Shown here: positions 17,546-26,390 of the stretch, piece by piece
Layout of the letters: each line of letters starts with the position of its first letter
Numbering within the stretch: the first letter of the stretch is position 1
Assembly (NCBI RefSeq): GCF_013248965.1
Contig: NZ_JABRVQ010000011.1
Location: forward strand, 46,118-110,117
DNA: 64,000 bases
Reading direction: 5' to 3'
Source: Psychrobacter okhotskensis
Lineage (GTDB): Bacteria; Pseudomonadota; Gammaproteobacteria; Pseudomonadales; Moraxellaceae
Notes under the pieces: model-generated
The model's database searches: none
The model's input: the letters and a program-made list of their open reading frames with translations, nothing else
What the model was told of the DNA's origin: nothing
Translations under genes and position numbers: made by a program

Positions 17546-19147
17546 CTACATGTTTGCTTTTAATTCAGGATATTGTTCGGCCAACTCGCTATACCACTGC
17601 TGGCTGGCCATCTCATCGGTGGGTGACACTAATAATAAGGACGCCAAATTAGCAAAGCTGGCGTGGGCTGTTTGTCCGCCGTCTGCTTGTGAGTCTTCTT
17701 CGATGGCGAGGGTGACCTGACCGCCCGTCATTGCTAGATAGACTTCAGCTAAAATCTCGGAATCCAATAATGCCCCGTGGAAAGTACGGTCTTGTTTACC
17801 GACATCTAAGCGGCGCACGAGGGCATCTAGGGTGTTTTTTTGTCCTGGATATTGCTGTTTGGCCATGACTAGCGAGTCAGTGACTTTTACCCGCTGTGCA
17901 AAGTCATGCATGCCAACTTTAGCGAACTCCATGTTTAAGAAGTTCATATCAAAGGTGGCGTTGTGAGCGATGATTTCGGCACCGTCCATAAAGTCATAGA
18001 GTGACTGAGCGACTTGATCAAAGGTTGGCTTGTCGGTTAAAAACGCTTCAGAGATACCATGAATGCGAATCACTTCCTCATCCATCCCGCGCTGCGGGTT
18101 GATATAGACGTGTAGCTTTTCACCGGTGAATTTGCGCCCGATCATCTCAACAATACCAACTTCAATGATACGGTCGCCTTTTTGTGGATCAAGTCCGGTG
18201 GTCTCGGTATCCATAATGAGCTGGCGATCGGACTCGTGACGGTGTATCGGCTTGGGTAGCAATGGCTTAAAATATGGATTGGCACGACTGGTGTCACCAT
18301 CAAATTTTGGCTCATCAGTTGCCATATCTGGATTATCATTATTTATTATAGTGTCAGTCGTCATCGTCTGGGCTTCTGGCATGTTGGGGGTACTCATTGG
18401 TTTGCTAGCATTGTCATGGCTTTGTTCGTCTAATAAAGGGTTGTCGAATGGTTCATCATCGAGCGCTTCTTCGTCAAGCTCATCATCGATATCAAGACCC
18501 AACGGATCATATTTTAGCCAGTCATCATTATTAGAGCCACTTTGATTAGAGGCGCTTTGATTAGAGCCACTTTGTGCTTTATCAGGCATTATTTGCTCTT
18601 TTTTTTTAGCCATTTCTTGCGACTCTATGCTCGATGATGCTTCACTACTGGACGTCACGCCTAAGTTTGCCAGCTCATCGGCTTTTTCATTGCCCGCATG
18701 TCCGGCGTGACCCTTCACCCAGTGCCAGTCAACATCGCGCTGTTGGCATAGTGCATCTAATTGTTGCCAAAGGTCTTGATTGGCAACGGGTTTTTTACTG
18801 GCTGTTTTCCAGCCTCGTTTTTTCCAACCTTCAATCCATTCGGTAATGCCTTTTTTGACATAGCTGGAGTCTGTCCAAATCTCGAGGTTTTGCTCATGTG
18901 GACTATGAGTCAATGCTTGTATCGCGCCCATCAGCTCCATGCGATTATTGGTCGTTTCTTTATCGCCACCATATAAATCCTGCGTACGCCCATCACTGAA
19001 TATCAAATGCGCGCCCCAACCACCAGCGCCCGGGTTGCCTTTGCAGGCGCCATCGGTGTAGGCCACTGTGGTGTTTGCTTTGGCGGCCAACGGATCAATC
19101 GCGTGGTCTTTATAACTATGTGGCGTAGAGGTACGATTGTCTGACAT
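17546..19147 (-). CDS. RNase HI - DNA polymerase III epsilon (proofreading exonuclease) fusion
   Basis: 533 residues in one uninterrupted frame. Residues about 25-165 are RNase HI with catalytic Asp32 ([11 protein letters not shown]), Glu71 (RMEL), Asp93 (WTDSSY) and Asp157 (NEKAD). Residues about 166-305 are a flexible acidic linker with [10 protein letters not shown] repeats. Residues about 308-475 are a DnaQ exonuclease: Exo I MDTETTG (Asp313, Glu315), Exo [12 protein letters not shown] (Asp400) and Exo [11 protein letters not shown] (His457, Asp462). QVTLAI at 477-482 aligns with the beta-clamp binding motif of epsilon. RNase HI removes RNA from RNA:DNA hybrids and epsilon proofreads replication. 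In most relatives the two genes are adjacent and separate. I prefer the ATG at 19147 to an upstream TTG. Confidence 0.95.
   Translation of the reverse strand: MSDNRTSTPHSYKDHAIDPLAAKANTTVAYTDGACKGNPGAGGWGAHLIFSDGRTQDLYGGDKETTNNRMELMGAIQALTHSPHEQNLEIWTDSSYVKKGITEWIEGWKKRGWKTASKKPVANQDLWQQLDALCQQRDVDWHWVKGHAGHAGNEKADELANLGVTSSSEASSSIESQEMAKKKEQIMPDKAQSGSNQSASNQSGSNNDDWLKYDPLGLDIDDELDEEALDDEPFDNPLLDEQSHDNASKPMSTPNMPEAQTMTTDTIINNDNPDMATDEPKFDGDTSRANPYFKPLLPKPIHRHESDRQLIMDTETTGLDPQKGDRIIEVGIVEMIGRKFTGEKLHVYINPQRGMDEEVIRIHGISEAFLTDKPTFDQVAQSLYDFMDGAEIIAHNATFDMNFLNMEFAKVGMHDFAQRVKVTDSLVMAKQQYPGQKNTLDALVRRLDVGKQDRTFHGALLDSEILAEVYLAMTGGQVTLAIEEDSQADGGQTAHASFANLASLLLVSPTDEMASQQWYSELAEQYPELKANM
18530..18574. 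repeat. In-frame 15-bp repeat (3 copies) in the RnhA-DnaQ linker
   Basis: ATTAGAGCCACTTTG occurs as three near-identical tandem units, encoding the [15 protein letters not shown] repeats of the linker. The unit length equals that of several noncoding duplications in the window. Confidence 0.9.
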
Positions 19148-19596
19148 AAAAACTTTGTGACCTAATAAATGAGAAACGTAGGGTGGCGTTAAGAGATTTT
19201 GGGAGCACCATAAAAACAATAGCGGCGCACCACTTAACTGCGCTTGAGTATAACAAATCTATCGCTGATATGGGCAATCGTAACGCACAAAATCGCAAAA
19301 CCACATATCATAATAGTAACCCTGCAGTTTTCTGTTAAAATAAGCAGGATTGCGCCAAGCTGACCAGCATTTGGCAGCACGAGCATCAACGTATTTAACC
19401 CAAAATAGCACTAGTAGCAATTCTCAAAGTGGCTGCGTCGTTTTAAAGATGAATGCATAAAAAATAGCGTAAACTGCCATTTAAATAACGATGGTCATGG
19501 CTACTTTTTCGCCATTAACAATTAAAATTAACGATACTGTTTATCAACGGCTTGCTTCCTAAAAGTTTTAATGCATGAATGCAGGATAACCCTATT
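19148..19596. other. Divergent intergenic region rnhA-dnaQ / lipoprotein gene
   Basis: About 450 bp that must hold the divergent promoters. I see no convincing ORF, hairpin or operator. Confidence 0.4.
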
Positions 19597-20151
19597 ATGT
19601 CCTTACGCTCAAACGTTTTTTATAAAAGATTGACGCTGTTGATGGTCAGTATCACGGCAAGCAGCGCGTTACTGTTGAGCGCTTGTAATGATAGTAATAC
19701 CCAAGCCGATACCGACGTGGTTGAAGCCGCAGCAGATCTGTCTGTCTTTGAAGGCTGCTATACGGTCAGTCATGACGAGCCTGCGCAAATAAAAGTCAGT
19801 CAACAGGACGGCGCTTGGGTGATGCAAATGAAGGAGCCAGCAAGCGCCAAGCGTGTTTGGGATGACGCTGAACCGTTAGAAGTACTCGAAAATAGCGAGA
19901 TACCCACGTTTTTCTCTATAGATCCTGACAATGTCGATGCAGTCATCGGCCGTCCCGATAGGGTGCTGGTACTGGCTCATGTGAAGCCTGTCTATGCCAA
20001 TATCGATCCGCTACTGGACAGTGAGTATTTGTCGTATATCTATCGCGGTGCCAATACTATCTATCGCGTAGAGTGTGATGACGTTAATACTGATATTTTA
20101 GCCAATCCCCATGCCAATATTATCATTGATAATGTCGGTACAGGCAGCTAA
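19597..20151 (+). CDS. Putative lipoprotein of unknown function
   Basis: 184 residues from the ATG at 19597, which has AGGA about 10 nt upstream. An ATG six codons earlier lacks a ribosome site. A lipoprotein signal is clear: basic RSNVFYKR, hydrophobic LTLLMVSITASSALL and lipobox LLSAC with Cys30 as the lipidated residue. The next residue is Asn rather than Asp, so outer-membrane sorting is more likely. The mature part contains FEGCYTVS and a paired cysteine near the C-terminus (YRVECDD), which may form a disulfide. I do not recognise the family. It is followed immediately by a MITE. Confidence 0.8.
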   Translation: MSLRSNVFYKRLTLLMVSITASSALLLSACNDSNTQADTDVVEAAADLSVFEGCYTVSHDEPAQIKVSQQDGAWVMQMKEPASAKRVWDDAEPLEVLENSEIPTFFSIDPDNVDAVIGRPDRVLVLAHVKPVYANIDPLLDSEYLSYIYRGANTIYRVECDDVNTDILANPHANIIIDNVGTGS

Positions 20152-20173
20152 GAAAATGGTCTGATTAGCATTA

Positions 20174-20450
20174 GGGTCTGTTGAACATTCAAATGTGGCA
20201 CTGGCAGCGGCTATTTTTTAGACAATACGCAGTGAAATTTTTGACGCCTAGTCATTCTAGGTTAGATAATTTCGCCATGTGTTGGCAAAAAATAGCCCTG
20301 CCCTGGAAGGCTGATGCTAAAATCACCCCAAACGTTGTTGTAAACCTAGCTAAGGTCTCGACATTATCGTCGGTTTACGCCTGATTTGATAAAAGGTTTG
20401 GGACGATTTTAGCAATCAGCAGTCCTAATATTTGAATGTTCAACAGACCC
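20174..20450. mobile_element. MITE, 277 bp with 21-bp perfect inverted ends and TA duplication
   Basis: The ends are exact inverted repeats beginning GGGTCTGTTGAACATT, identical over 21 bp. TA dinucleotides flank both sides (20172-20173 and 20451-20452), as expected for target duplication by IS630/Tc1-mariner transposases. Inside, GGCTATTTTTT pairs with AAAAAATAGCC, and CTGATGCTAAAATC (about 20310) pairs with GATTTTAGCAATCAG (about 20405-20419). No transposase is encoded, so it needs one in trans. A 67-codon ORF inside it shows no transposase features. Confidence 0.88.
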
Positions 20451-20477
20451 TAAGTACATCTCATCAATTATAGACAA

Positions 20478-20511
20478 TCTTTTCTCATAAGCAGTCTTTT
20501 CTCATAAGTAG
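20478..20511. repeat. Tandem duplication, 17 bp x 2
   Basis: TCTTTTCTCATAAGCAG is repeated in tandem with one mismatch, 24 bp before the next gene and 27 bp after the MITE. Confidence 0.85.
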
Positions 20512-20534
20512 TCAAGTCATTAGAGTCAGGTAAT

Positions 20535-20840
20535 ATGAATTTTTTTAGTTATGTGGTGTTGGGTGGGTTTTCTTATGCGGCTGGTTGGGCGATAAGAAGC
20601 TATGTATTAAACAAAAAACCTGAACCTGAGCAGCCTTATAATCTTAAGCATCCAGCCATCTTGGCGTATTTGGGCGGGTTCTTTATTGTTATGCTCATTA
20701 TCTCATGGCTCATCGGTCGCTACTTGCTTGGGCATACCGCTATCGATTTGCCGTTTATCATTATAAACAGCCTCGTTGCGACCTTTGTTTATTCATTCGG
20801 TCTTAATCCAGAAAAAGCCCGTTATGATGTGCCAGATTGA
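20535..20840 (+). CDS. Small integral membrane protein of unknown function
   Basis: 101 residues with about three hydrophobic segments: residues 4-24, about 42-65 (LAYLGGFFIVMLIISWLIG) and about 70-88. A basic, proline-containing stretch (NKKPEPEQ) lies between the first two. I recognise no domain. A weak GGTAA-type ribosome site precedes the ATG. It ends at a terminator shared with the converging DUF1232 gene. Could be a small inner-membrane accessory protein. No functional context is visible. Confidence 0.65.
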   Translation: MNFFSYVVLGGFSYAAGWAIRSYVLNKKPEPEQPYNLKHPAILAYLGGFFIVMLIISWLIGRYLLGHTAIDLPFIIINSLVATFVYSFGLNPEKARYDVPD

Positions 20841-20898
20841 TAAAGAGTTGAAAAGGTAAATGTATAAATAGCTTAAAAGGTTTCTATTTTAAGCTTGT

Positions 20899-20939
20899 AA
20901 AAAACACGGTCAGTGAGTGCCTCATTGATCGTGTTTTTT
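20899..20939. terminator. Bidirectional rho-independent terminator
   Basis: AAAAACACG pairs with CGTGTTTTT, with further imperfect pairing of GTCAGTGAG and CTCATTGAT. A and T runs on either side allow it to serve the two converging genes. Confidence 0.85.
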
Positions 20940-20959
20940 ATAAGTGATTGTTTACTAGA

Positions 20960-21418
20960 TTATTTATCTGTTTTCTTTGAGCTGTTACTTTTATCTTCTA
21001 GCTTTTTATCAGTCGGCTTTGAGGCAGCGTCTTTATTAGACTTTTCATCTTTAGAAGCTGTCTGCTCATCTTTCCAAGTTTTGTACTTGCGCAAGTCTTT
21101 TTCCATGAGCTTGAGACAAAATTTCAGTACCAATGCATCATCAATTTGACCGATAAAGGGAATAAAATCTGGAATGATGTCAATAGGGTTCAGGACATAG
21201 AGCAGACCGACCACTGCCGCAGAAATAGTTTTGTAGGGAATATTGCGATAGTTGCCTTGATAATAATCTTTGACTAAACTCATCAGCAGTAGCAAATCCT
21301 TAGCATAACGCTCAAGGCCGCGACCGTTTTCGAGCTGGTCATTGAGCTTATCTTCTTTACCTAAAATGACCTTAATACTGTCTATCAGGCTTTTATTATC
21401 TTTCTCTTTGTCAGCCAT
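20960..21418 (-). CDS. YkvA-like DUF1232 protein
   Basis: About 152 residues. The central segment has the DUF1232 hallmark GLLYVLNPIDIIPDFIPFIGQIDDALVL, here in the usual order PxDxIPDxxPxxGxxDD. It probably forms a membrane-inserted hairpin. The C-terminus is a long Lys/Ser/Asp-rich tail (about residues 115-152) that looks disordered. The function of the family is unknown, though members occur near envelope and stress genes. The second ATG (21418) sits 8 nt from AAGGA and is preferred to one two codons upstream that would be too close. Confidence 0.85.
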   Translation of the reverse strand: MADKEKDNKSLIDSIKVILGKEDKLNDQLENGRGLERYAKDLLLLMSLVKDYYQGNYRNIPYKTISAAVVGLLYVLNPIDIIPDFIPFIGQIDDALVLKFCLKLMEKDLRKYKTWKDEQTASKDEKSNKDAASKPTDKKLEDKSNSSKKTDK

Positions 21419-21648
21419 ACTCATATTCCTTATTTTTTGTTAAAGACTATTGAACGCCCTTTACTATAACAAGAGTAGCGACTTCAGCCAAATAAGACTG
21501 TGAGTGATTCTGTATCGTTTTGTTGACTATAGCAGCGATAGATTGAGCTGAGCTAAACCATCCTAAGACGCGATATTGTCCAAACCTGCGTTATAATCCA
21601 GTTTATGAGATCTTATAAAACAAATATTTAACGTGTGCTAAAGACGGC

Positions 21649-21663
21649 TGTTCAACAGACCCT
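21649..21663. repeat. Solitary right end of the MITE family
   Basis: TGTTCAACAGACCCT, followed by A, is identical to the outer 15 bp of the right end of the MITE at 20174-20450. No matching left end is found nearby. It sits 26 bp before the LD-carboxypeptidase ATG. Confidence 0.75.
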
Positions 21664-21689
21664 AGCTGCATGGCAAAAAAGGTAGAATA

Positions 21690-22946
21690 ATGACTAAGAA
21701 ATTTTCTGAGCTGAATCGTCGCCAGTTTTTACGTCAAGTCGGAATCAGCGCAGGGGCAGGGCTGTTAGCGACCCAAAGCATTACTCAAGCACTGGCTGCT
21801 AATACTACTGGGCAAGATAACAGCACGCAATTTACCAAAGATGATCTGCCAACGGCGTTGATGGATGAGAGCCTGCCATCAGGACAAGCACAACAAGCAG
21901 CGCCCGAAACATTGCAGGTGCAAACGAGTTGTATCACGCCAAATATTGAGACGCGGCTTTTTGCCAGCTCCAATGTCGGCGGTAGTGACGAGCGTAATGA
22001 GTTGGCGTTAGATCGCATGGCTTGTGCGGGCTTTAAGGTGGATAATCCGGCGATTACCAAACGGCAGTATCTGCGCTTTGCGGGTACGGATTCGCAGCGC
22101 GCTAGTGATTTGCAAAACATTGCTACGGGTGCGATTAAAGCGCCTAAACTGCTACTTGGTGTACGCGGCGGCTATGGTGCGATGCGTTTATTGCCGATGG
22201 TTGATTGGTCAACTTTAGGTCGTATTATGAAGGAGCGCGGCACGATACTGGCGGGCTTTAGCGATGTGACCGCGATTCAGTGTGCGCTACTGGCAAAAGG
22301 CGGTATGAGCTCACTTGCCGCGCCGATGCTCTATAGCGAGTTTGGCAAAACCAAACCCGACCAAGTCAGCTGTCGCCAATTTGTAGAAGCATTAACCAAT
22401 CCTAATCTGGCTATCAACATACAAGATGCGTCGTTAACCAGTCTAAATTTACCGAGTATTCTGACAAATTCTGAGCCAAAAAATCTAACCGGCACTATAT
22501 GGGGTGGCAATCTAAGCGTGGTGTCAGCGCTGGCAGGCAGTGAGTATTTGCCACGTATTGCTGGCGGTATCGTATTTTTAGAAGATGTCGGCGAGCAAGC
22601 TTACCGCATCGAGCGCATGCTCTATGATTTGTATTTGGCAGGGGTGTTTAAAGACCAGCAAGCCATTGTGTTTGGTGCGTTATCGGGTGCAGGTGAGGAC
22701 AGCTATGACAAGCGTTATGATGTCGCCACCGTGATTCGTCAATTGCATAAGCTGACAGGGTTGCCGATTTATAGCGGCATGCGCTTTGGTCATATTGGAC
22801 AAAAACACAGCTTCCCACTTGGCGCGATGTGTCAGATTAGTCCAAATACAGTTGGTGGCTATCAATTGGTATTTAATGATTACCCAACGATTAAAGCCGA
22901 TGCCATTCATGTCGAAGGCTTGTGGCAAAAAAGTTTAAGCCTATAG
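21690..22946 (+). CDS. LD-carboxypeptidase (peptidase S66) with Tat signal
   Basis: 418 residues. The N-terminus NRRQFLRQVG followed by a hydrophobic alanine-rich stretch is a twin-arginine signal, so the folded enzyme goes to the periplasm. This is unusual, because E. coli LdcA is cytoplasmic. The S66 fold is clear: GVRGGYGAMR, GFSDVTAIQ, TGTIWGGNLSVVSAL, a glutamate in FLEDVGEQAYRIERM and the late histidine in RFGHIGQKHSFPLG. The serine-glutamate-histidine triad is consistent with cleavage between L-Lys/Dap and D-Ala in murein tetrapeptides. About 65 residues rich in Gln and Ala separate the signal from the catalytic domain. The start is supported by AAAGGTAG before the ATG. Confidence 0.88.
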   Translation: MTKKFSELNRRQFLRQVGISAGAGLLATQSITQALAANTTGQDNSTQFTKDDLPTALMDESLPSGQAQQAAPETLQVQTSCITPNIETRLFASSNVGGSDERNELALDRMACAGFKVDNPAITKRQYLRFAGTDSQRASDLQNIATGAIKAPKLLLGVRGGYGAMRLLPMVDWSTLGRIMKERGTILAGFSDVTAIQCALLAKGGMSSLAAPMLYSEFGKTKPDQVSCRQFVEALTNPNLAINIQDASLTSLNLPSILTNSEPKNLTGTIWGGNLSVVSALAGSEYLPRIAGGIVFLEDVGEQAYRIERMLYDLYLAGVFKDQQAIVFGALSGAGEDSYDKRYDVATVIRQLHKLTGLPIYSGMRFGHIGQKHSFPLGAMCQISPNTVGGYQLVFNDYPTIKADAIHVEGLWQKSLSL

Positions 22947-22988
22947 TCAAATCCAAATAAATCAGATACGTAGTTATCAGGTCGCTCA

Positions 22989-23054
22989 ATGAAACGTTGT
23001 TTTTCTTGCGTGCTGTGCCTACGCCGACAGAGGCTACAAAAAACAACGTTTCAT
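22989..23054 (-). repeat. Dispersed palindromic repeat, copy D (inverted, different arms)
   Basis: The arms ATGAAACGTTGTTTTT and AAAAACAACGTTTCAT are perfect 16-bp complements. Read on the minus strand, the interior GCCTCTGTCGGCGTAGGCA plus CAGCACGCAAGAAAAA is the same core as in copies A-C, but the arms are unrelated to theirs. Confidence 0.8.
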
Positions 23055-23153
23055 CTCGCTGTATCGTTTTTATATCGAATGAATTATATAAAAATTGTTG
23101 CTGTGATAAATTTATTGCAGCCACGTATTACTTCTAAAAAGTCTACTATCAAG

Positions 23154-24191
23154 TTAAATCGCCAGTCGTGAAAATTTATCCTGATATTCTTTCGGGGTTA
23201 GCTCAGTAGCGCGTTTAAACAGCCGCGTAAATGACGAGATATCATCATAGCCGACTTGCTCAGTTAGCGATTTTATCGTCACATCGCCCAATTCCAGTAA
23301 GCGCTTGGCCTGCTCAATTCGTACTGCTTGAATATACTCAATTGGGCGCATAGTAACGCATGATTGAAAACGCCTGTTTAAGGTGCGCGGGGTGATATTC
23401 ACCATAGCAGCCAAATTGCTCACCTGCATAGGTTGTTTGAAGTTTTCCTCGATAAATTCTTGTACCTGCTTAACCAACTGATCAGCATGTGGTTTATGCA
23501 AGGTTACATTGGTATAGCTGCTTTGATTGCCGCGTTTACTATCAATAATTTGAGTTTTTGCCACTTGGGTAGAAATCTCACGTCCGCAATACCGCTCGAT
23601 TAACAACAACCCCAAGTCATAAAAGGCGCTACCGCCTGCCGCACAGAATATATTGCCAAATTGATTCTTTGATTGAGTGACAAACTGGTTTTCCTGCAAA
23701 TCAACCAATGGAAAATCGGTCTTAAACTTACTGGCATAACCCCAATGGGTGGTGGCTACTTTGCCATCGAGCAAGCCTGCTTTTGCTAAAAAGAAAGCGC
23801 CGCTACAATTACTAGCGATATCCGCTTTGGTGTTTGCCAGCCGCTGTAAATGCGAAATTAGAGCGCTATTTTGACTCAATACTTTATCGATTGAATCGCC
23901 AATCGTTGGAATTAATAGTAAGTCGCACTCTGTGACTTCCTGAATATCGCAATGCGCTCGCATAATCAAACGGTTGCTGCATCTGATATCCGCGCCACCT
24001 AAGCTTGCAATCTGCACGTCAAACCTTGGTTCTACTGCCTCATCCAAGAATCGCTGCCAGCTGACGCCAGTAAACGAAAATAAATCTAGCGCCCCAGCAA
24101 GCACACTACCGAGCACGCCATCGAAGCCAACGATAATCACTTTAAACGGTTTGAAGTAGGGCAAAATTTGGCTTCCTTTAAGTGTATGCAA
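23154..24191 (-). CDS. GlxA-type transcriptional regulator (DJ-1/PfpI + AraC HTH)
   Basis: 345 residues. Residues about 15-205 form a DJ-1/PfpI-like domain with a cysteine in SNCSGAFFLAKAG at the nucleophile position. Residues about 235-340 are an AraC/XylS DNA-binding domain: LAAMVNITPRTLNRRFQ for the first helix-turn-helix and LTEQVGYDDISSFTRLFKRATELTPKEYQ for the second. These GlxA-family regulators sense small metabolites, mostly activating nearby catabolic genes. It is divergent from the acyl-CoA dehydrogenase gene 172 bp away, the classic position of an activator, so regulation of the 24.4-29.1 kb genes is plausible. Confidence 0.9.
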   Translation of the reverse strand: MHTLKGSQILPYFKPFKVIIVGFDGVLGSVLAGALDLFSFTGVSWQRFLDEAVEPRFDVQIASLGGADIRCSNRLIMRAHCDIQEVTECDLLLIPTIGDSIDKVLSQNSALISHLQRLANTKADIASNCSGAFFLAKAGLLDGKVATTHWGYASKFKTDFPLVDLQENQFVTQSKNQFGNIFCAAGGSAFYDLGLLLIERYCGREISTQVAKTQIIDSKRGNQSSYTNVTLHKPHADQLVKQVQEFIEENFKQPMQVSNLAAMVNITPRTLNRRFQSCVTMRPIEYIQAVRIEQAKRLLELGDVTIKSLTEQVGYDDISSFTRLFKRATELTPKEYQDKFSRLAI

Positions 24192-24363
24192 ATTTATGGC
24201 TGATATTCACCAGCTACAGGATACGTAATTTGAAATTCACTCACTATAGGTTAGAGAGGATGTCTTATTTGACCATAATTATGTCATAAATGACAATATG
24301 GCAAGGCGTTAAATTAGATTAATATCAATGAATCACCAAATTTAATGAGTTAACGAGAATACT

Positions 24364-26169
24364 ATGGCAGCAGATACGCTTATCAATGACTTTGAGTTAC
24401 CGTTCCAACTATATGATGTATTGGGCACTGAGCATTTAACCGAGCATCCGAAGTTTTCAGAACACAGCCGCGAAACCTTTGATGCGGTACTCGACACCGC
24501 CAATAAAATCGCCACCCAGCTATTCTTGCCCCATAACCATGTGGCAGATAAAAACGAGCCACAGTTCGATGGCAAAAAAGTCAGCATGATAAGTGACGTA
24601 AAAGTTGCCTTTGATGCGTTTCGTGAGTCGGGCTTCATCGCGGGTCGTTATAGCTTTGACGATGGCGGCATGCAATTACCCGAAACGGTTATGACCGCAG
24701 TGGCAGGCTATTTTATGGCGGCCAATCCATCAACCACCGCTTATCCATTTTTGACCACTGCCGCCATTAATGTTATCTCGCATTTTGCCAGCGACGAGAT
24801 TAAAAATGCCTTTATGCCGCGTATGCTAACGGGTGAATTTACCGGCACCATGGCGTTAACCGAGCCGCATGCTGGCTCATCGCTTGCCGATATCAAAACT
24901 ACCGCTGTTAAACAAGACGACGGCAGCTATCGTGTCAAAGGCAGCAAGATTTATATCTCAGCAGGCGATCACGAATTGTCTGACAATATCGTGCATTTGG
25001 TCTTAGCTAAAGTGCCCGGCGGTCCTGGTGGCGTCAAAGGTATTTCTTTATTTGCCGTGCCGAAGTATCGTCTGAATGATGATTCATCAGTAGGCGAGCG
25101 TAATGATGTGCATTTAACGGGTCTTATTCATAAGCTGGGCTATCGAGGCGCGACTTCTACCGCATTAAGCTTTGGCGATGCAGGCAAGTGCTATGGCTAT
25201 CTTATCGGCGAAGAGCATTTCGGCTTGCGCTACATGTTTAAGATGATGAATGAAGCGCGCATCGCGGTTGGCTTTGGCGCAGCGATGATTGGCTATCGTG
25301 GTTATCAGTATTCGCTTGATTATGCCAAAGACAGAACGCAGGGCAGAATTGCACCGAATAACAAACCTGAAGATGCAGCAACAGCGATCATTCAGCATGG
25401 CGATGTGAAGCGTATGTTGTTGGCGCAAAAAGCCTATAGCGAGGGCGGCATATCACTGTGTTTATATGGCTCAAACCTGATCGACCGTATCAATACTTGT
25501 GAAGATGCAACACTAAAAGCTGAGCTATCAGAACTGCTGGATTTACTCACGCCAGTATTAAAAGCATGGCCCTCTGAATATGGGCCGAAAGCCAATGATT
25601 TAGGCATTCAAGTATTGGGCGGTGCAGGCTATACGCGCGAGTATCAAGCCGAGCAGTTTTGGCGTGACAATCGTCTCAATCCCATTCATGAAGGCACAAA
25701 TGGCGTGCAAGCGTTAGATTTGTCATTCCGTAAGTTATGGCAAAACAAGGGTCTTGGTATTCAAATTCTAAAACGTGAAATTACCCAAGACTTAGAAAGT
25801 ATCAGCACACCAGAAACCGCCAAACTTGCCGGTAAATTGATGCCTTATATGGGTCATCTGCATGAAGTATTGGTGCATCTAAGCAAAATCCTGCAAACGG
25901 AAAAAGCACTTACATTAACGGGTAACGCACAAGCACTAATGAATATTTTTGCCTCTATCGTGGTCAGCTGGATTTGGATTCGCCAAGCTAGCAAAGCGGA
26001 ACAGTTGTTAAGTGATACAACCGACGTTGAAAAGCAAAACTTCTATCATGGCAAACTACAAGCAGCAAAATACTTTATCGATTGGGAATTGCCGTTAATC
26101 AATCGCGATATCGAGCTGTTAAATAACGACAATGCGGTATGTACCAATATGCAAGCAGAATGGTTTTAA
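24364..26169 (+). CDS. Acyl-CoA dehydrogenase, long (DmdC-like) class
   Basis: 601 residues. The N-terminal acyl-CoA dehydrogenase domains contain MALTEPHAGSSLADIKT, the FAD/substrate motif, and KIYISAGDHE. The catalytic-base region NPIHEGTNGVQALDL lies near residue 440, and the extra C-terminal domain of about 120 residues is typical of the roughly 600-residue class that includes DmdC (methylmercaptopropionyl-CoA dehydrogenase) and other short/medium-chain enzymes. It uses FAD to introduce the alpha-beta double bond. It starts a same-strand set with a MDR reductase and two SDRs. The physiological acyl chain is not determined. A GlxA-like regulator is divergently placed. Confidence 0.88.
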   Translation: MAADTLINDFELPFQLYDVLGTEHLTEHPKFSEHSRETFDAVLDTANKIATQLFLPHNHVADKNEPQFDGKKVSMISDVKVAFDAFRESGFIAGRYSFDDGGMQLPETVMTAVAGYFMAANPSTTAYPFLTTAAINVISHFASDEIKNAFMPRMLTGEFTGTMALTEPHAGSSLADIKTTAVKQDDGSYRVKGSKIYISAGDHELSDNIVHLVLAKVPGGPGGVKGISLFAVPKYRLNDDSSVGERNDVHLTGLIHKLGYRGATSTALSFGDAGKCYGYLIGEEHFGLRYMFKMMNEARIAVGFGAAMIGYRGYQYSLDYAKDRTQGRIAPNNKPEDAATAIIQHGDVKRMLLAQKAYSEGGISLCLYGSNLIDRINTCEDATLKAELSELLDLLTPVLKAWPSEYGPKANDLGIQVLGGAGYTREYQAEQFWRDNRLNPIHEGTNGVQALDLSFRKLWQNKGLGIQILKREITQDLESISTPETAKLAGKLMPYMGHLHEVLVHLSKILQTEKALTLTGNAQALMNIFASIVVSWIWIRQASKAEQLLSDTTDVEKQNFYHGKLQAAKYFIDWELPLINRDIELLNNDNAVCTNMQAEWF

Positions 26170-26229
26170 GTGATTGTTTGGAATGTTTTCAACATAAGAA
26201 CATGCCTGAATAATACGACCAATGTGATG

Positions 26230-26295
26230 CTGGGATGAATTTTTCGAAGCCTCTGGAGTGCAAAGCGCACAGCAAGCGAGAAAAATTTATCCCAG
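26230..26295 (+). repeat. Dispersed palindromic repeat, copy B
   Basis: CTGGGATGAATTTTT (26230-26244) pairs with AAAAATTTATCCCAG (26281-26295) with one mismatch. The interior carries a diverged core, GCCTCTGGAGTGCAAAGCG then CACAGCAAGCGAG. Located between the acyl-CoA dehydrogenase and MDR genes. Confidence 0.8.
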
Positions 26296-26390
26296 AAGAA
26301 CGCTTTTTAATATATTTGGCTTATTTTGAATAAACTCTTTTTAAGCAAACGATACCAATGGCTTTTTATAAAAATTTAAAGGAATAAATA

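Noticed and set aside
20181..20384. 67-codon ORF inside the MITE
   Set aside because: It spans the internal hairpins of the element, has no transposase-like residues and no ribosome site. Treated as chance.
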